Origin: Cryobacterium psychrotolerans
Lineage (GTDB): Bacteria; Actinomycetota; Actinomycetes; Actinomycetales; Microbacteriaceae
Direction of reading: 5' to 3'
NCBI RefSeq assembly: GCF_900101115.1
Contig: NZ_FNFU01000002.1
Coordinates: 297,320-361,319 of the forward strand
DNA: 64,000 nt
Positions 44,027-53,040 of the stretch are shown piece by piece. Positions within the stretch are counted from its first letter, which is position 1. Every line of letters begins with the position of its first letter. The position numbers were made by a program, and so were the translations under genes. The notes below the pieces were generated by a model. It had not been told where the DNA came from, did not search any database, and saw only the letters and a list, made by a program, of their open reading frames with translations.

Positions 44027-44500
44027 TCAGTCGTCGCTGGGTGCCTTCGGCAGCGTCACGTCGCTCGCGTACGGCATCCGGCTCTTCATCACGACGACCA
44101 CGTCGACGACCAGCGAGCCGATCACGCCGGCGATGATGCTGAGCAACAGGACCACGGGCTGGATCCACGGCTGGCCGCGCAGCAGGAACATCAGGGCCAA
44201 AAAGACCACGAACTTGACGAGCCACCCGCCCATCACGATTCCGAAGAATGCTCCGATGGCCGCCTCAGAGCCGGCGAAGCGGTTGGCGAGCAGGATGCTG
44301 CCTGCCGTGATCCCCATGAACACCACGGCCATGACGGTGCCGATCAGGGCGCTGACCACCCCGGAGGCGCCCGCGACGAGTCCCCCGACGATGGCGCCGA
44401 TCACCATGATGCCCACTGCCAGGAACGCCCCGTAGACGAGGATCCTGCGAAGAACCGGGACTGAGGTCGGCTGGCTGGGATGGGGCGTCGTGCTGGTCAT
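44027..44500 (-). CDS. atpI: AtpI-like membrane protein
   Basis: A 157-aa integral membrane protein with four predicted helices (from about residue 20: ILVYGAFLAVGIMVIGAIVG; the last near VVLLLSIIAGVIGSLVVDVV). Its position directly before atpB and its size match the actinobacterial ATP synthase protein I family; in other bacteria AtpI helps assemble the c-ring. The sequence itself is poorly conserved, so the name rests mostly on topology and location. Its ATG overlaps the wecA-like stop (ATGA). Confidence 0.75.
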   Translation of the reverse strand: MTSTTPHPSQPTSVPVLRRILVYGAFLAVGIMVIGAIVGGLVAGASGVVSALIGTVMAVVFMGITAGSILLANRFAGSEAAIGAFFGIVMGGWLVKFVVFLALMFLLRGQPWIQPVVLLLSIIAGVIGSLVVDVVVVMKSRMPYASDVTLPKAPSDD

Positions 44501-45723
44501 ACGGTCTCCTCGAGTTTCTCTGACGCCTCGTCGAGAGGGTCGAGCAGGGCGGTTGCATCGCTGCTTCCGGTCTCACTGGGTGCGAGCTGGCTGGCGGCCT
44601 CGACGGCCTTGCGCCGGCTGAGCGGCGCGAGCGTGACAATGGTGCAGGCCAGCAGCGTGATCACCAGGAACATCGTCGCGTACCAGCTGGGCAGCCCGAA
44701 GTAGACCGGCAGCACGAAGTAGAGCAGGCTGCCCACGGAGGCCGCGGCCGTCCAGCCATAGAAGATGAGCACGGCGTGCAGCTGCGAGTGCCCCATGTCG
44801 AGGAGGCGGTGGTGCAGGTGCTTCCGGTCTGCGCTGAACGGCGATTTGCCGGCGCGCACACGGCGGAAGACGGCCAGCCCGAAGTCCAGCAGAGGGATGA
44901 TGAGGATCGCGATGGGCAGGATGATCGGTATGAACGCGGGGAAGAGCTGGGAATTGTTAACCGCGGTCGGGTCGATCTGGCCGGTGATCGCGATAGCGGC
45001 AGTGGCCATCAGCAGGCCGACGAGCAGGGCGCCGGCGTCTCCCATGAACAGCTTGGCCGGATGCCAGTTGAGCGGCAGGAACCCGACGCAGGCCCCGACC
45101 AGGACCGCTGCGATCAGCGAGGCTAGGTTGAAGTAGTTGGTGGGCGAGGTGTCGCGCACGAGCAGGTAGCTGTAGAGGAAGAACACGCCGTTGGCGATCA
45201 GGGCGACGCCGGCAACGAGGCCGTCGAGTCCGTCGATGAAATTGATCATGTTCATCACGATCACGATCGCCATCACAGTGATCAGCATGGACATCCACCC
45301 GGATCCGACGGTGAGACCGCCGATCGGGAGCGAGTAGATCTGCACACCCTGCCAGGCCACGAGGCCGGCCGCGATGAACTGTCCGGCGAGCTTGGTCATC
45401 CAGTCCAGGTCCCACAGGTCGTCGGCCACGCCCAGCAGCACGATCAGCAGAGCGGCGCCGAGGATCGCCAGGATCTTATTGGGTTCGGCGAAGATCAGCC
45501 GGAGGGGCGCGAACTGGGAGGCGACCAGGTAGGAGACGCCGAAGGCGACGAGGATGCCGGCGAACATCGCCACTCCGCCGAGCCGCGGGGTGGGGGTGAT
45601 GTGCACGTCCCGCGACCGGATCTTCGGGTACAGGCGGTAGCGGTGGCTGAGCTTCAGGACCACGATCGACAGCCCGAAGGTGACCGCCGCGGAGACGAGG
45701 GCGAGCAGGACGAAAAGAGTCAT
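44497..45723 (-). CDS. wecA: WecA/Rfe-type polyprenyl-phosphate sugar-1-phosphate transferase
   Basis: A 408-aa membrane enzyme of the MraY/WecA family with about 10-11 helices. Catalytic motifs are LGVADDLWDLDWMTKLAGQF (the DD pair binds Mg2+), NMINFIDGLDGLVAG, FMGDAGALLVGLLM, and the cytoplasmic HIH-type motif RKHLHHRLLDMGHS that binds UDP-sugar. It would transfer GlcNAc-1-phosphate (or a related sugar-phosphate) to decaprenyl phosphate, starting cell-wall glycan linkers. The genomic position, just before the atp genes, matches mycobacterial WecA/Rfe. It lies 3 nt after tsaC. A polar tail of about 50 aa is probably cytoplasmic. Confidence 0.92.
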   Translation of the reverse strand: MTLFVLLALVSAAVTFGLSIVVLKLSHRYRLYPKIRSRDVHITPTPRLGGVAMFAGILVAFGVSYLVASQFAPLRLIFAEPNKILAILGAALLIVLLGVADDLWDLDWMTKLAGQFIAAGLVAWQGVQIYSLPIGGLTVGSGWMSMLITVMAIVIVMNMINFIDGLDGLVAGVALIANGVFFLYSYLLVRDTSPTNYFNLASLIAAVLVGACVGFLPLNWHPAKLFMGDAGALLVGLLMATAAIAITGQIDPTAVNNSQLFPAFIPIILPIAILIIPLLDFGLAVFRRVRAGKSPFSADRKHLHHRLLDMGHSQLHAVLIFYGWTAAASVGSLLYFVLPVYFGLPSWYATMFLVITLLACTIVTLAPLSRRKAVEAASQLAPSETGSSDATALLDPLDEASEKLEETV

Positions 45724-45726
45724 GGG

Positions 45727-46560
45727 TCAGCCTGCGCTGGACGCCTCGCCCGCCGGAGCGGGCGCGCCGTCGGGCCGGGCGGGATCGGGCCGGGCTGCAG
45801 GGACCTCGGCAGCGGCAGGCTCGGCGGCAGGGACCTCGGCAGCGGCGGGGACCTCGGTCATCGGTGCCGCCTCGGGGGCGAGCGCGTCGCCGATGACGGC
45901 CGCAATGGCCTCCCGGGAGATGACGCCGCCGCGCACGATGGTCAGTTTGCCGCCGTTGGTGTCGAAGGCCGTGGCATCCACGATCGTCGACGACGTGTCG
46001 CCGGCGCGGTCGCCGATGGGCTCGTAGCCCTCTCCGGCCACTCCCCCGTCTAGGTAGACGGAAACGCTGTTGCCGAGCATTTCCTCGGCTCCCTCGGCGT
46101 CGATCGCCGCCGGCAGCCCGCTGCGGTTGGCGGAGGACACGGCGAGCGGGCCCGTCTCGGCGAGCAGCTCCAGCGCAATCTTGTCGCTGGGCATGCGCAG
46201 GGCAACGGTTCCCCGGGTCTCGCCGAGGTCCCAGACGAGCGAGGGCTGGGCGTTGAGCACGACGGTCAGGCCGCCGGGCCAGAACTCGGCGACGAGGTCG
46301 CGAACCGGCTGCGGGACGTCCTGCGCCAGAGCATCGAGCGTCGGGATGCCGGGGATGAGCACGGGCGGCGGCGACTCGCGGCCGCGACCCTTGGCATCCA
46401 GCAGGCGTTGCACTGCGTCGGGGTTGAAGGCGTCGGCGGCGATGCCGTAGACGGTGTCGGTGGGGATGACAACGAGCGCGCCGCGGCCGATCGCCGAGCG
46501 TGCCAGTCTCATGCCGGTCAGGAGTTCCGTGTCGACCGAGCAGTCATAGATGCGTGTCAT
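45727..46560 (-). CDS. tsaC: L-threonylcarbamoyladenylate synthase (YrdC/Sua5 family)
   Basis: It makes threonylcarbamoyl-AMP for the tRNA modification t6A. The YrdC domain covers residues about 10-205 (RGALVVIPTDTVYGIAADAF, then LAEFWPGGLTVVL and VALRMPSDKIALELL, PLAVSSANRSG). The last 60 or so residues are an Ala/Pro/Glu repeat tail (EVPAAAEVPAAEPAAAEVPA) that is absent from TsaC and unrelated to the Sua5 domain; the DNA there is internally repetitive at 45800-45860. The start is ATG 46560, 9 nt after a strong -10 box, so the leader is almost absent. It is the first gene of a tsaC-wecA-atpI unit. Confidence 0.93.
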   Translation of the reverse strand: MTRIYDCSVDTELLTGMRLARSAIGRGALVVIPTDTVYGIAADAFNPDAVQRLLDAKGRGRESPPPVLIPGIPTLDALAQDVPQPVRDLVAEFWPGGLTVVLNAQPSLVWDLGETRGTVALRMPSDKIALELLAETGPLAVSSANRSGLPAAIDAEGAEEMLGNSVSVYLDGGVAGEGYEPIGDRAGDTSSTIVDATAFDTNGGKLTIVRGGVISREAIAAVIGDALAPEAAPMTEVPAAAEVPAAEPAAAEVPAARPDPARPDGAPAPAGEASSAG

Positions 46561-46569
46561 ATGCGCTCG

Positions 46570-46575
46570 ATTCTA
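46570..46575 (-). promoter_or_regulatory. -10 box of tsaC
   Basis: TAGAAT (minus strand) ends 9 nt before the tsaC ATG, predicting a leader of only 2-3 nt. It lies just downstream of palindromic element copy 2, which may insulate it from prmC transcription. No clear -35 is seen. Confidence 0.45.
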
Positions 46576-46599
46576 GTGCAGCCGCTTGACGGCCACTCC

Positions 46600-46662
46600 C
46601 CGCGAACCCGCAGTTGTGCGCGTTATCCGGGCGGAATGACGCGCACAACTGCAGTTTCGCGG
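46600..46662. repeat. Interspersed palindromic element, copy 2
   Basis: Arms 46600-46622 and 46640-46662 (23 nt, 21 complementary) surround a 17-nt loop. The same core as copies 1 and 3 is present. It lies 8 nt after the prmC stop and before the tsaC promoter, both genes running leftward, so it is well placed to end prmC transcription. Confidence 0.9.
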
Positions 46663-46669
46663 ACGGTGG

Positions 46670-47554
46670 TCAGGGCGCGAGGGCGGTGGTCGCCCGGTCT
46701 CGGGTCGTGTAGTCGCGGTGGGTGGCGGGGGCGCGCCAGCCGTCCTGCGCCAGGAGCGCGCGGATCTCGGCGCCCTGCAGCTCCCCGTGCTCGATCACGA
46801 GCACCCCGCCTGGCCGCAGCAGGCGCAACGCCGTGCGGGAGACGTGCCGCACGACATCCAGCCCGTCGGCCCCGCCGTACAGGGCGTGGGCCGGGTCGAA
46901 GAGACGCACCTCCGGGTCGCGCGGGATGGCGTCGGCCGGGATGTAGGGCGGGTTCGAGATGACCACGGCCACGGTGCCGTCGAGCTCGGGAAGGGCGTCG
47001 GCGAGGTCACCGAACACGAGCGTGGCGTTCGCTGCGCCGACCTGGCTGAAGTTCCGGGTCGTCCAGGGGAATGCCTCCGGCGAGTTCTCCACCGCCCAGA
47101 TCCGCGCGTTCGGCACCTCGACCGCCAGGGCCAGGGCGATGGCGCCGCTGCCCGTTCCGAGGTCCACACCGATCGGCTCCGGGTCTGGCAGCGACCGGAG
47201 GGCGTCAATGGCGAACTGGGCCACCTGCTCGGTCTCGGGCCGGGGCACGAAGACGCCGGGGCCGACCTGCAACTCCAGGGAGCGAAATGGCGCACGTCCG
47301 GTGATGTGCTGGAGCGGCTCACGGAGCGCCCGGCGCCGGAGCAGCTCCCGGATGGCGACGGCATCCGTGTCGGCAAGGGGGGTGCCGATGATGGCAAGCG
47401 CCTGCACCCGGCCGCGGCTCAGCCCGAGCACATGGCCGATCAGGAGATCGGCGTCGACCTCGGCATCGGCGATCCCGGCGAGGGTCAGCTCCCGGGCCGC
47501 GTGCGCGCGCATGGCCTCGACGGTGGGCGGAAGGGGGGAATCAGCTGGCGTCAC
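46670..47554 (-). CDS. prmC: Release factor glutamine methyltransferase
   Basis: It methylates the Gln of the GGQ motif in release factors RF1/RF2, using S-adenosylmethionine; 294 aa. The N-terminal helical domain ends near residue 75. The methyltransferase domain has motif I ([19 protein letters not shown] in the form [16 protein letters not shown]) and the catalytic NPPY ([13 protein letters not shown]). The GTG at 47554 is chosen with GGCGGGG just upstream; GTG 47560 or an upstream start at 47578 are alternatives. It lies in the conserved prfA-prmC neighbourhood, but here cysK-cysE separates it from prfA. Confidence 0.93.
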   Translation of the reverse strand: MTPADSPLPPTVEAMRAHAARELTLAGIADAEVDADLLIGHVLGLSRGRVQALAIIGTPLADTDAVAIRELLRRRALREPLQHITGRAPFRSLELQVGPGVFVPRPETEQVAQFAIDALRSLPDPEPIGVDLGTGSGAIALALAVEVPNARIWAVENSPEAFPWTTRNFSQVGAANATLVFGDLADALPELDGTVAVVISNPPYIPADAIPRDPEVRLFDPAHALYGGADGLDVVRHVSRTALRLLRPGGVLVIEHGELQGAEIRALLAQDGWRAPATHRDYTTRDRATTALAP

Positions 47555-47612
47555 AGTCACCCCGCCAGTGTCACACACGCGAATGCACAGCGTTCACGCA
47601 CGCAATGAGCCG

Positions 47613-47618
47613 TAGGCT
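47613..47618 (+). promoter_or_regulatory. -10 box of cysK-cysE
   Basis: TAGGCT, about 38 nt upstream of the cysK start codon; the ribosome site GAAAGG is at 47642-47647. No convincing -35 element is visible. Confidence 0.35.
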
Positions 47619-47655
47619 GAACGAGATTGTTTACCCCGAGCGAAAGGTGCCCTCC

Positions 47656-48594
47656 GTGGCGGCGAACATCTACTCAGACATTACCGGAGCCGTCGGCGGC
47701 ACACCGCTCGTGCGGCTGAACCGGATCACGGAGGGTGCGGCCGCGACCGTGCTCGCGAAGCTCGAGTTCTACAACCCCTCAGGCAGCGTGAAGGACCGCA
47801 TCGGCATCGCCATCGTCGACGCCGCGGAGGCGTCCGGCGAACTGCTTCCCGGCGGCACCATCGTCGAGAGCACGAGCGGCAACACCGGCATCGCCCTGGC
47901 GATGGTCGGAGCTGCCCGCGGCTATCGGGTCATCCTCGCGATGCCCGAGTCGGCGAGCAAGGAGCGCCGCGTGCTGCTCCGCGCCTACGGCGCCGAGCTC
48001 GTGCTGACCCCGGGGCCCGACGGCATGCGCGGCGCGGTCGAGAAGGCAAAGGAAATCGTCGCGAGCACCCCCGGCGCGATCATGGCCCGTCAGTTCGACA
48101 ACCCCGCCAACCCGGCCATCCACAAGGCAACGACGGGCGTGGAGATCTGGAACGACACCGACGGGGCTGTCGACATCCTCGTTGCCGGCATCGGGACCGG
48201 CGGCACCATCACCGGCACCGGCCGTCTGCTCAAGGAGCGGAAGCCCGAGGTCGTCGTCATCGGCGTCGAGCCGATCGACTCCCCCATCCTCACCGGCGGC
48301 ACGCCCGGGCCGCACAAGATCCAGGGCATCGGCGCCAACTTCGTGCCGGCCATCCTCGACCGCACCGTCTACGACTCGGTCACCGACGTGACGCTGGCCG
48401 ATTCCCTCGCGACCGCGCGCCGGCTCGCGACGGATGAGGGCATCCTGGCCGGCATCTCCGGCGGGGCAGCCGTCTGGGCGGCACTGGAGCAGGCAAAACT
48501 GCCCGAGAATGCCGGCAAGACCATCGTCGTCATCGTGCCGGGCTTCGGGGAGCGGTACATCTCCACGGTGCTCTACGAGGACTTGCTGGACTAG
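47656..48594 (+). CDS. cysK: Cysteine synthase A (O-acetylserine sulfhydrylase)
   Basis: A PLP enzyme of 312 aa converting O-acetylserine and sulfide to cysteine. It has the lysine motif [11 protein letters not shown], the substrate loop [13 protein letters not shown], the PLP phosphate-binding [19 protein letters not shown], and [12 protein letters not shown]. The start is GTG 47656, with GAAAGG 8 nt upstream and the conserved [17 protein letters not shown] right after. The serine acetyltransferase gene follows 3 nt later, so the complete cysteine-forming pair is one operon; the two enzymes form the cysteine synthase complex in other bacteria. Confidence 0.97.
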   Translation: MAANIYSDITGAVGGTPLVRLNRITEGAAATVLAKLEFYNPSGSVKDRIGIAIVDAAEASGELLPGGTIVESTSGNTGIALAMVGAARGYRVILAMPESASKERRVLLRAYGAELVLTPGPDGMRGAVEKAKEIVASTPGAIMARQFDNPANPAIHKATTGVEIWNDTDGAVDILVAGIGTGGTITGTGRLLKERKPEVVVIGVEPIDSPILTGGTPGPHKIQGIGANFVPAILDRTVYDSVTDVTLADSLATARRLATDEGILAGISGGAAVWAALEQAKLPENAGKTIVVIVPGFGERYISTVLYEDLLD

Positions 48595-48597
48595 CGC

Positions 48598-49176
48598 ATG
48601 AGACCCATTTCGCGCATCCGTGAGGATGTCGCCATGGCCCGAGCCCATGACCCGGCCGCGCGCAGCGCCAGCGAGGTGTTCCTCACCTACAGCGGGCTGC
48701 ACGCGGTCTGGGCGTACCGGATTGCGCACAGCTGGTGGGTTGGCGGCCTGCGGTTGCCGGCCAGGATGCTCTCCCAGTTCGCGAGGTTCCTGACCGGCAT
48801 AGAGATCCACCCCGGTGCGACGATCGGGCGGCGGTTGTTCATCGACCACGGCATGGGCGTCGTCATCGGCGAGACGGCAGAACTCGGCGACGACGTGATG
48901 CTCTACCACGCGGTCACCCTGGGCGGCAAGAGCCGACACGGCGTGCAGCGCGGCGCCAAGCGGCATCCGACCCTCGAAGACGGCGTGACGGTCGGCGCCG
49001 GGGCGAAGATCCTCGGACCGGTGACGATCGGCGCGTGGAGCACGGTTGGCGCCAACGCCGTCGTCACGAAGGATGCTCCGCCGAAATCCCTGCTCCTCGG
49101 GATCCCGGCGACGATACAGCCGGCCTCGGTCGACACGATCGAGACCACACGGGGACTCCACTACTCCGAAGAATAA
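48598..49176 (+). CDS. cysE: Serine O-acetyltransferase
   Basis: It acetylates L-serine with acetyl-CoA to give O-acetylserine; 192 aa, the short EpsC-type form. The left-handed beta-helix hexapeptide region starts at [19 protein letters not shown], which includes the active-site His, and continues through [20 protein letters not shown] and the C-terminal [20 protein letters not shown]. It begins 3 nt after cysK. The gene ends 4 nt before palindromic element copy 3, which probably terminates the operon. Confidence 0.96.
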   Translation: MRPISRIREDVAMARAHDPAARSASEVFLTYSGLHAVWAYRIAHSWWVGGLRLPARMLSQFARFLTGIEIHPGATIGRRLFIDHGMGVVIGETAELGDDVMLYHAVTLGGKSRHGVQRGAKRHPTLEDGVTVGAGAKILGPVTIGAWSTVGANAVVTKDAPPKSLLLGIPATIQPASVDTIETTRGLHYSEE

Positions 49177-49180
49177 GACT

Positions 49181-49241
49181 CGCGAAAACGCAGTTGTGCG
49201 CGTTATGAGGGACTCATAACGCGCACAACTGCGTTTTCGCG
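49181..49241. repeat. Interspersed palindromic element, copy 3 (perfect 29-bp stem)
   Basis: Arms 49181-49209 and 49213-49241 are 29 nt each and perfectly complementary, with a 3-nt loop (GGA). The core GCAGTTGTGCGCG and outer CGCGAAAA match copies 1 and 2. It lies between convergent cysE and prfA, ideally placed for a bidirectional terminator, although neither side has a T-run. Confidence 0.93.
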
Positions 49242-49262
49242 GGGTGGGTGAGGGGGGACGGG

Positions 49263-50342
49263 TCAGTCGTGGTCGCCGATTTCGGCGAGGCGGGTCGCCT
49301 CGTCGGCGGTGATGCACGACTCGATCACGGCATCCAGGGCGCCGTTCATCACGGTGTCCAGGTTGTACGCCTTGTAGCCCGTGCGGTGGTCGGCGATGCG
49401 GTTCTCCGGGAAGTTGTACGTGCGGATGCGCTCCGACCGGTCCATCGTGCGGATCTGGCCCTTGCGAACGAGGGATGCCGCGGCGTCGATCTCTTCCTGC
49501 TGACGGGCCAGCACGCGGGCACGCAGAACACGCATGCCGGCTTCCTTGTTCTGGAGCTGGCTCTTCTCGTTCTGCATCGCCACCACGATGCCGGTGGGCA
49601 AGTGGGTGATCCGCACGGCGGAGTCGGTCGTGTTGACCGACTGGCCGCCGGGGCCGCTCGACCGGTAGACATCGATCTTGAGGTCGTTCGGGTGAATCTC
49701 GACTTCCTCGGGCTCATCCACCTCGGGGAAGACCAGCACGCCGGCCGCCGAGGTGTGGATGCGCCCCTGCGACTCGGTCGCCGGCACCCGCTGCACGCGG
49801 TGCACGCCGCCCTCGTACTTCAGGTGCGCCCAGACGCCCTCTGCGGGGTCGCTGGAGTTGCCCTTGATCGCGAGCTGGATGTCCTTGATGCCGCCGAGGT
49901 CGCTCGTGGTCTGCTCGATGATCTCGGTTTTCCACCGCTTGGATTCCGCGTAGTGCAAGTACATGCGCAGGAGGTCGGCGGCGAACAGCGCCGATTCGGC
50001 GCCGCCCTCCCCCATCTTGATCTCCATGATCACGTCGCGTGCGTCCAGCGGGTCCCGCGGGATCAGCAGGCGCCGCAGCTTCTCGGCTGCGGCCTCCTGC
50101 GCCTCAACGAGGTCGGGGATCTCCTCGGCGAAAGACTCGTCTTCGTCCGCGAGTTCGCGGGCGGCATCCAGGTTCTCGCCGATCTCTTTCCACTCGTACC
50201 AGGCCGCGATGATGCGGCTCAGTTCGGCATACCGACGGTTGACCTTCTTCGAGCGGGCCGGATTCGCATGCAATTCCGGATCCGCCAACTGGGCCTGCAG
50301 CTCGTCGTGCTCAGCCAGCAGGGTCAGGACAGATTCGAACAT
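49263..50342 (-). CDS. prfA: Peptide chain release factor 1
   Basis: RF1 of 359 aa, which reads UAA and UAG stop codons. The catalytic [20 protein letters not shown] holds GGQ, whose Gln is the PrmC target. Codon recognition is by the PxT-type segment near [20 protein letters not shown] (PAT). The start ATG overlaps the rho stop by one base (TGATG). Length and motifs are normal. It is separated from its usual partner prmC by the cysK-cysE operon on the opposite strand. Confidence 0.97.
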   Translation of the reverse strand: MFESVLTLLAEHDELQAQLADPELHANPARSKKVNRRYAELSRIIAAWYEWKEIGENLDAARELADEDESFAEEIPDLVEAQEAAAEKLRRLLIPRDPLDARDVIMEIKMGEGGAESALFAADLLRMYLHYAESKRWKTEIIEQTTSDLGGIKDIQLAIKGNSSDPAEGVWAHLKYEGGVHRVQRVPATESQGRIHTSAAGVLVFPEVDEPEEVEIHPNDLKIDVYRSSGPGGQSVNTTDSAVRITHLPTGIVVAMQNEKSQLQNKEAGMRVLRARVLARQQEEIDAAASLVRKGQIRTMDRSERIRTYNFPENRIADHRTGYKAYNLDTVMNGALDAVIESCITADEATRLAEIGDHD

Positions 50343-52744
50343 CAGTGGTCCTTGTCTGACCCGTTCGGGGTCGGCATCGACTTCTGCACCTGCATCAGGA
50401 ACTCAACGTTGGAGGAGGTCTCCTTGAGGCGGCCGAGGATGACCTCGAGCGCCTGCTGCTGCTCCAGCCCGGCGAGGGCGCGGCGCAGCTTCCAGGTGAT
50501 CTTGACCTCGTCGGCGCTCATCAGCATCTCCTCGCGGCGGGTGCCGGATGCGTTCACATCGACCGCGGGGAAGATGCGCTTGTCGGCCAGCTGGCGCGAC
50601 AGGCGAAGCTCCATGTTGCCGGTGCCCTTGAACTCCTCGAAGATGACGTCGTCCATCTTGGAGCCGGTCTCCACGAGCGCCGAGGCGAGGATGGTGAGCG
50701 AGCCACCGTTCTCGATGTTGCGTGCGGCGCCGAAGAAACGCTTCGGCGGGTACAGCGCGGATGCGTCGACGCCACCGGAGAGGATCCGGCCCGAGGCCGG
50801 GGCCGTCAGGTTGTAAGCGCGTCCGAGGCGGGTGATCGAGTCGAGGAGCACGACCACGTCGTGGCCCAGCTCGACCAGACGCTTGGCGCGCTCGATGGCG
50901 AGCTCGGCGACGGTCGTGTGGTCCTCGGCCGGACGGTCGAAGGTGGAGGCGATGACCTCACCCTTGACCGTGCGCTGCATGTCGGTGACCTCTTCCGGAC
51001 GCTCGTCGACCAGGACGACCATGAGGTGAACCTCGGGGTTGTTCGTGGCGATGGCGTTGGCGATCTGCTGCAGGACGATGGTCTTGCCGGCCTTGGGCGG
51101 CGAGACGATCAGGCCGCGCTGGCCCTTACCGATCGGCGCGACCAGGTCGATAATGCGCTGCGTCAGCTTGCCCGGCTCGGTCTCGAGGCGCAGGCGCTCC
51201 TGCGGGTAGAGCGGAGTGAGCTTCTGGAACTCGACGCGGTTGGCGGCTTCTTCAACGGTGAGGCCGTTGATCGAGTCGACCTTGACGATCGCGTTGTACT
51301 TCTGGCGACCGCTCTGGTCGCCCTCGTGCGGCTGACGGATCGAGCCGACGACGGCGTCACCCTTGCGCAGGTTGTACTTCTTGACCTGGCCGAGTGAAAC
51401 GTACACGTCGCTGGCACCCGGCAGGTAGCCGGAGGTGCGCACGAAGGCGTAGTTGTCGAGAACGTCGAGGATGCCGGCGACCGGGATCAGCACGTCGTCG
51501 TCGCTCAGCTCGGGCTCGAAGTCGTCTCCGGTGCTCGGGCCGCGACGCTTGCGGTCACGGAAGCGGTTGCGGTTGCCACGGCCGCCCAGGTCCTCGTCGG
51601 GACCGTTGCGGTCCTGACCCTGACGGTCCTGACCCTGACGGTCCTGACCCTGACGGTCCTGACCCTGACGGTCCTGACCCTGACGGTCCTGACCCTGACG
51701 GTCCTGACCCTGCTGACGATCCTGGCCCTGCTGGCGGTCCTGCACCTGCTGGCCCTGCTGGCCCTGCTGACGGTCCTGGCCCTGCTGACGATCCTGGCGG
51801 GCGGATGCCTGGCGCTGGTTCTGCTGGCGTCCGCCGTCTTCGGGGCGCTCAACGGCCTGGCCGCGGTCGCCGCCGCGGCTGCGGCTGCGGCTGCGGCCCT
51901 GGCGAGGCTGCTCGCCCTGCTCGGACTCGTCGGCTGACTCGGTCGACTCGGCTGACTCGGTCGACTCGGCTGATTCGGTCGGCTCGCCCTGCTCGGACTC
52001 TTCGGTCGGCTGGACGCGTTCGGCCTGCTCGGTCGGCTCAGCGGACCGGGCCTGCTGCTCTTCCTGGTTCCGGGCGTCGATGCTCTCGCGAGCATCGATG
52101 CTGTTGCGTGCGCCGCCGCGGCCCCGACGGGCGTTCCGGCCGGAGCCGGCGGTGGCCTCGGTTGCAACCTCGGTGGTTGCCTCGGCTTCAGGCGCGGCCT
52201 CGGTGGGCGCTGCCGGAGCAGCCTCGGCCTCGAGCGTCGCGGCGGCGGCCGCGATAACGGTGGCCGAGCTGGCGCGCTTGCGGGCCTGGCGAACCGGCTT
52301 CTCGACCGCAACGGGCGGCTGCGCCGCATCGGTGTCGGTGGAGCCGGCGTAGGTCGCCGGTGCGGCGGTCTTGCGGGAGTTGGCGGCGGGCGCATCCGGA
52401 AGGATGATGCCGAAGTCGAGGGCACCGTCAGCGCTGACGTGTGCGCCGGCCGGCGCGGCGGTCGCCGTGGTGACGCGACGAGAGGCGCGCTTGCGCGGCG
52501 CCTCGGTGACGGCCGGGACAGCGACGTCGGTCACTGCTTCGGCAACTGCTTCGGCGCTCACGGGAGCGGCGGAGCCGGCGTTCCTGGACTGGATCTCGGA
52601 AATTGCTTCCACGAGTTCTCCTTTACGAAGCTTCGAGGCACCCGGGAGGCCCAGCTCGCCGGCCAGAGCCTGGAGCTCGGCGACGCGAAGGGTGTTGAGG
52701 TGGGCTGTGCCCGCACCGGAGGTGCGGAGGTTGACATCGGTCAC
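50342..52744 (-). CDS. rho: Transcription termination factor Rho with long disordered N-terminus
   Basis: The RNA-dependent ATPase helicase that ends transcription; 800 aa, against 419 in E. coli. The order is a Rho N-terminal helix bundle (about 13-55, [20 protein letters not shown]), then about 330 residues of low complexity (Ala-rich, Thr/Glu/Ser repeats, Arg/Gln-rich QGQDRQ repeats). Then come the RNA-binding fold ([20 protein letters not shown]), Walker [17 protein letters not shown], Walker [17 protein letters not shown] and the Q/R-loops. The insertion lies between the N-terminal domain and RNA-binding fold, as in other Actinobacteria. The start is GTG 52744 with AAAGGAA upstream. It is co-oriented with prfA (1-nt overlap). 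Confidence 0.97.
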   Translation of the reverse strand: MTDVNLRTSGAGTAHLNTLRVAELQALAGELGLPGASKLRKGELVEAISEIQSRNAGSAAPVSAEAVAEAVTDVAVPAVTEAPRKRASRRVTTATAAPAGAHVSADGALDFGIILPDAPAANSRKTAAPATYAGSTDTDAAQPPVAVEKPVRQARKRASSATVIAAAAATLEAEAAPAAPTEAAPEAEATTEVATEATAGSGRNARRGRGGARNSIDARESIDARNQEEQQARSAEPTEQAERVQPTEESEQGEPTESAESTESAESTESADESEQGEQPRQGRSRSRSRGGDRGQAVERPEDGGRQQNQRQASARQDRQQGQDRQQGQQGQQVQDRQQGQDRQQGQDRQGQDRQGQDRQGQDRQGQDRQGQDRQGQDRNGPDEDLGGRGNRNRFRDRKRRGPSTGDDFEPELSDDDVLIPVAGILDVLDNYAFVRTSGYLPGASDVYVSLGQVKKYNLRKGDAVVGSIRQPHEGDQSGRQKYNAIVKVDSINGLTVEEAANRVEFQKLTPLYPQERLRLETEPGKLTQRIIDLVAPIGKGQRGLIVSPPKAGKTIVLQQIANAIATNNPEVHLMVVLVDERPEEVTDMQRTVKGEVIASTFDRPAEDHTTVAELAIERAKRLVELGHDVVVLLDSITRLGRAYNLTAPASGRILSGGVDASALYPPKRFFGAARNIENGGSLTILASALVETGSKMDDVIFEEFKGTGNMELRLSRQLADKRIFPAVDVNASGTRREEMLMSADEVKITWKLRRALAGLEQQQALEVILGRLKETSSNVEFLMQVQKSMPTPNGSDKDH
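51611..51712 (-). repeat. 15-bp minisatellite in rho encoding RQGQD repeats
   Basis: Six identical tandem units of 15 bp (plus strand GTCCTGACCCTGACG, 51611-51700) and a partial seventh run to 51712. Degenerate copies continue to about 51800. Each unit encodes one RQGQD pentapeptide of the disordered linker. Because the unit is a multiple of three, slippage changes linker length without breaking the frame. Confidence 0.97.
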
Positions 52745-53040
52745 GAAGGGGGTTCCTTTCGCCTGGTGCTCGATGAGCTGAACCAGGAGACATGTTGCAG
52801 CGACTGACGCGCTGCGGGTGAACCAATCCGAAGATGGAAAGGATTGGTGTAAACCACACAGCCACGCACGGAAGACGCGATAGCAGTGAGTTACAGGGAA
52901 TACACCGGAGAACAGATCCGCACGTTACGCGGTTTCTATCGGGTGCAGTTCGACTCTAACACTCCACCCCGGCACGCCGACGAATCCGCGCACGACACGC
53001 GGCCCCCAATCCGAGTGTGGCGGCCGCGGAGGCCGGCGGC
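52745..53040 (-). other. thrB-rho intergenic region / rho leader
   Basis: A 296-nt gap between the thrB stop and rho start, both leftward. It contains one clear structure, a perfect 8-bp stem ACCAATCC (52822-52829) / GGATTGGT (52841-52848) with an 11-nt loop, about 80 nt before the rho start. A ribosome site AAAGGAA lies next to the start. Rho genes are often self-regulated through their leaders; whether this hairpin takes part is unknown. I see no small gene here. Confidence 0.4.

Noticed and set aside
47572..47600. A start for cysK further upstream, adding 17 residues
   Set aside because: The extension ([14 protein letters not shown]) is not conserved in cysteine synthases and overlaps the likely -10 box; GTG 47656 has a proper ribosome site.
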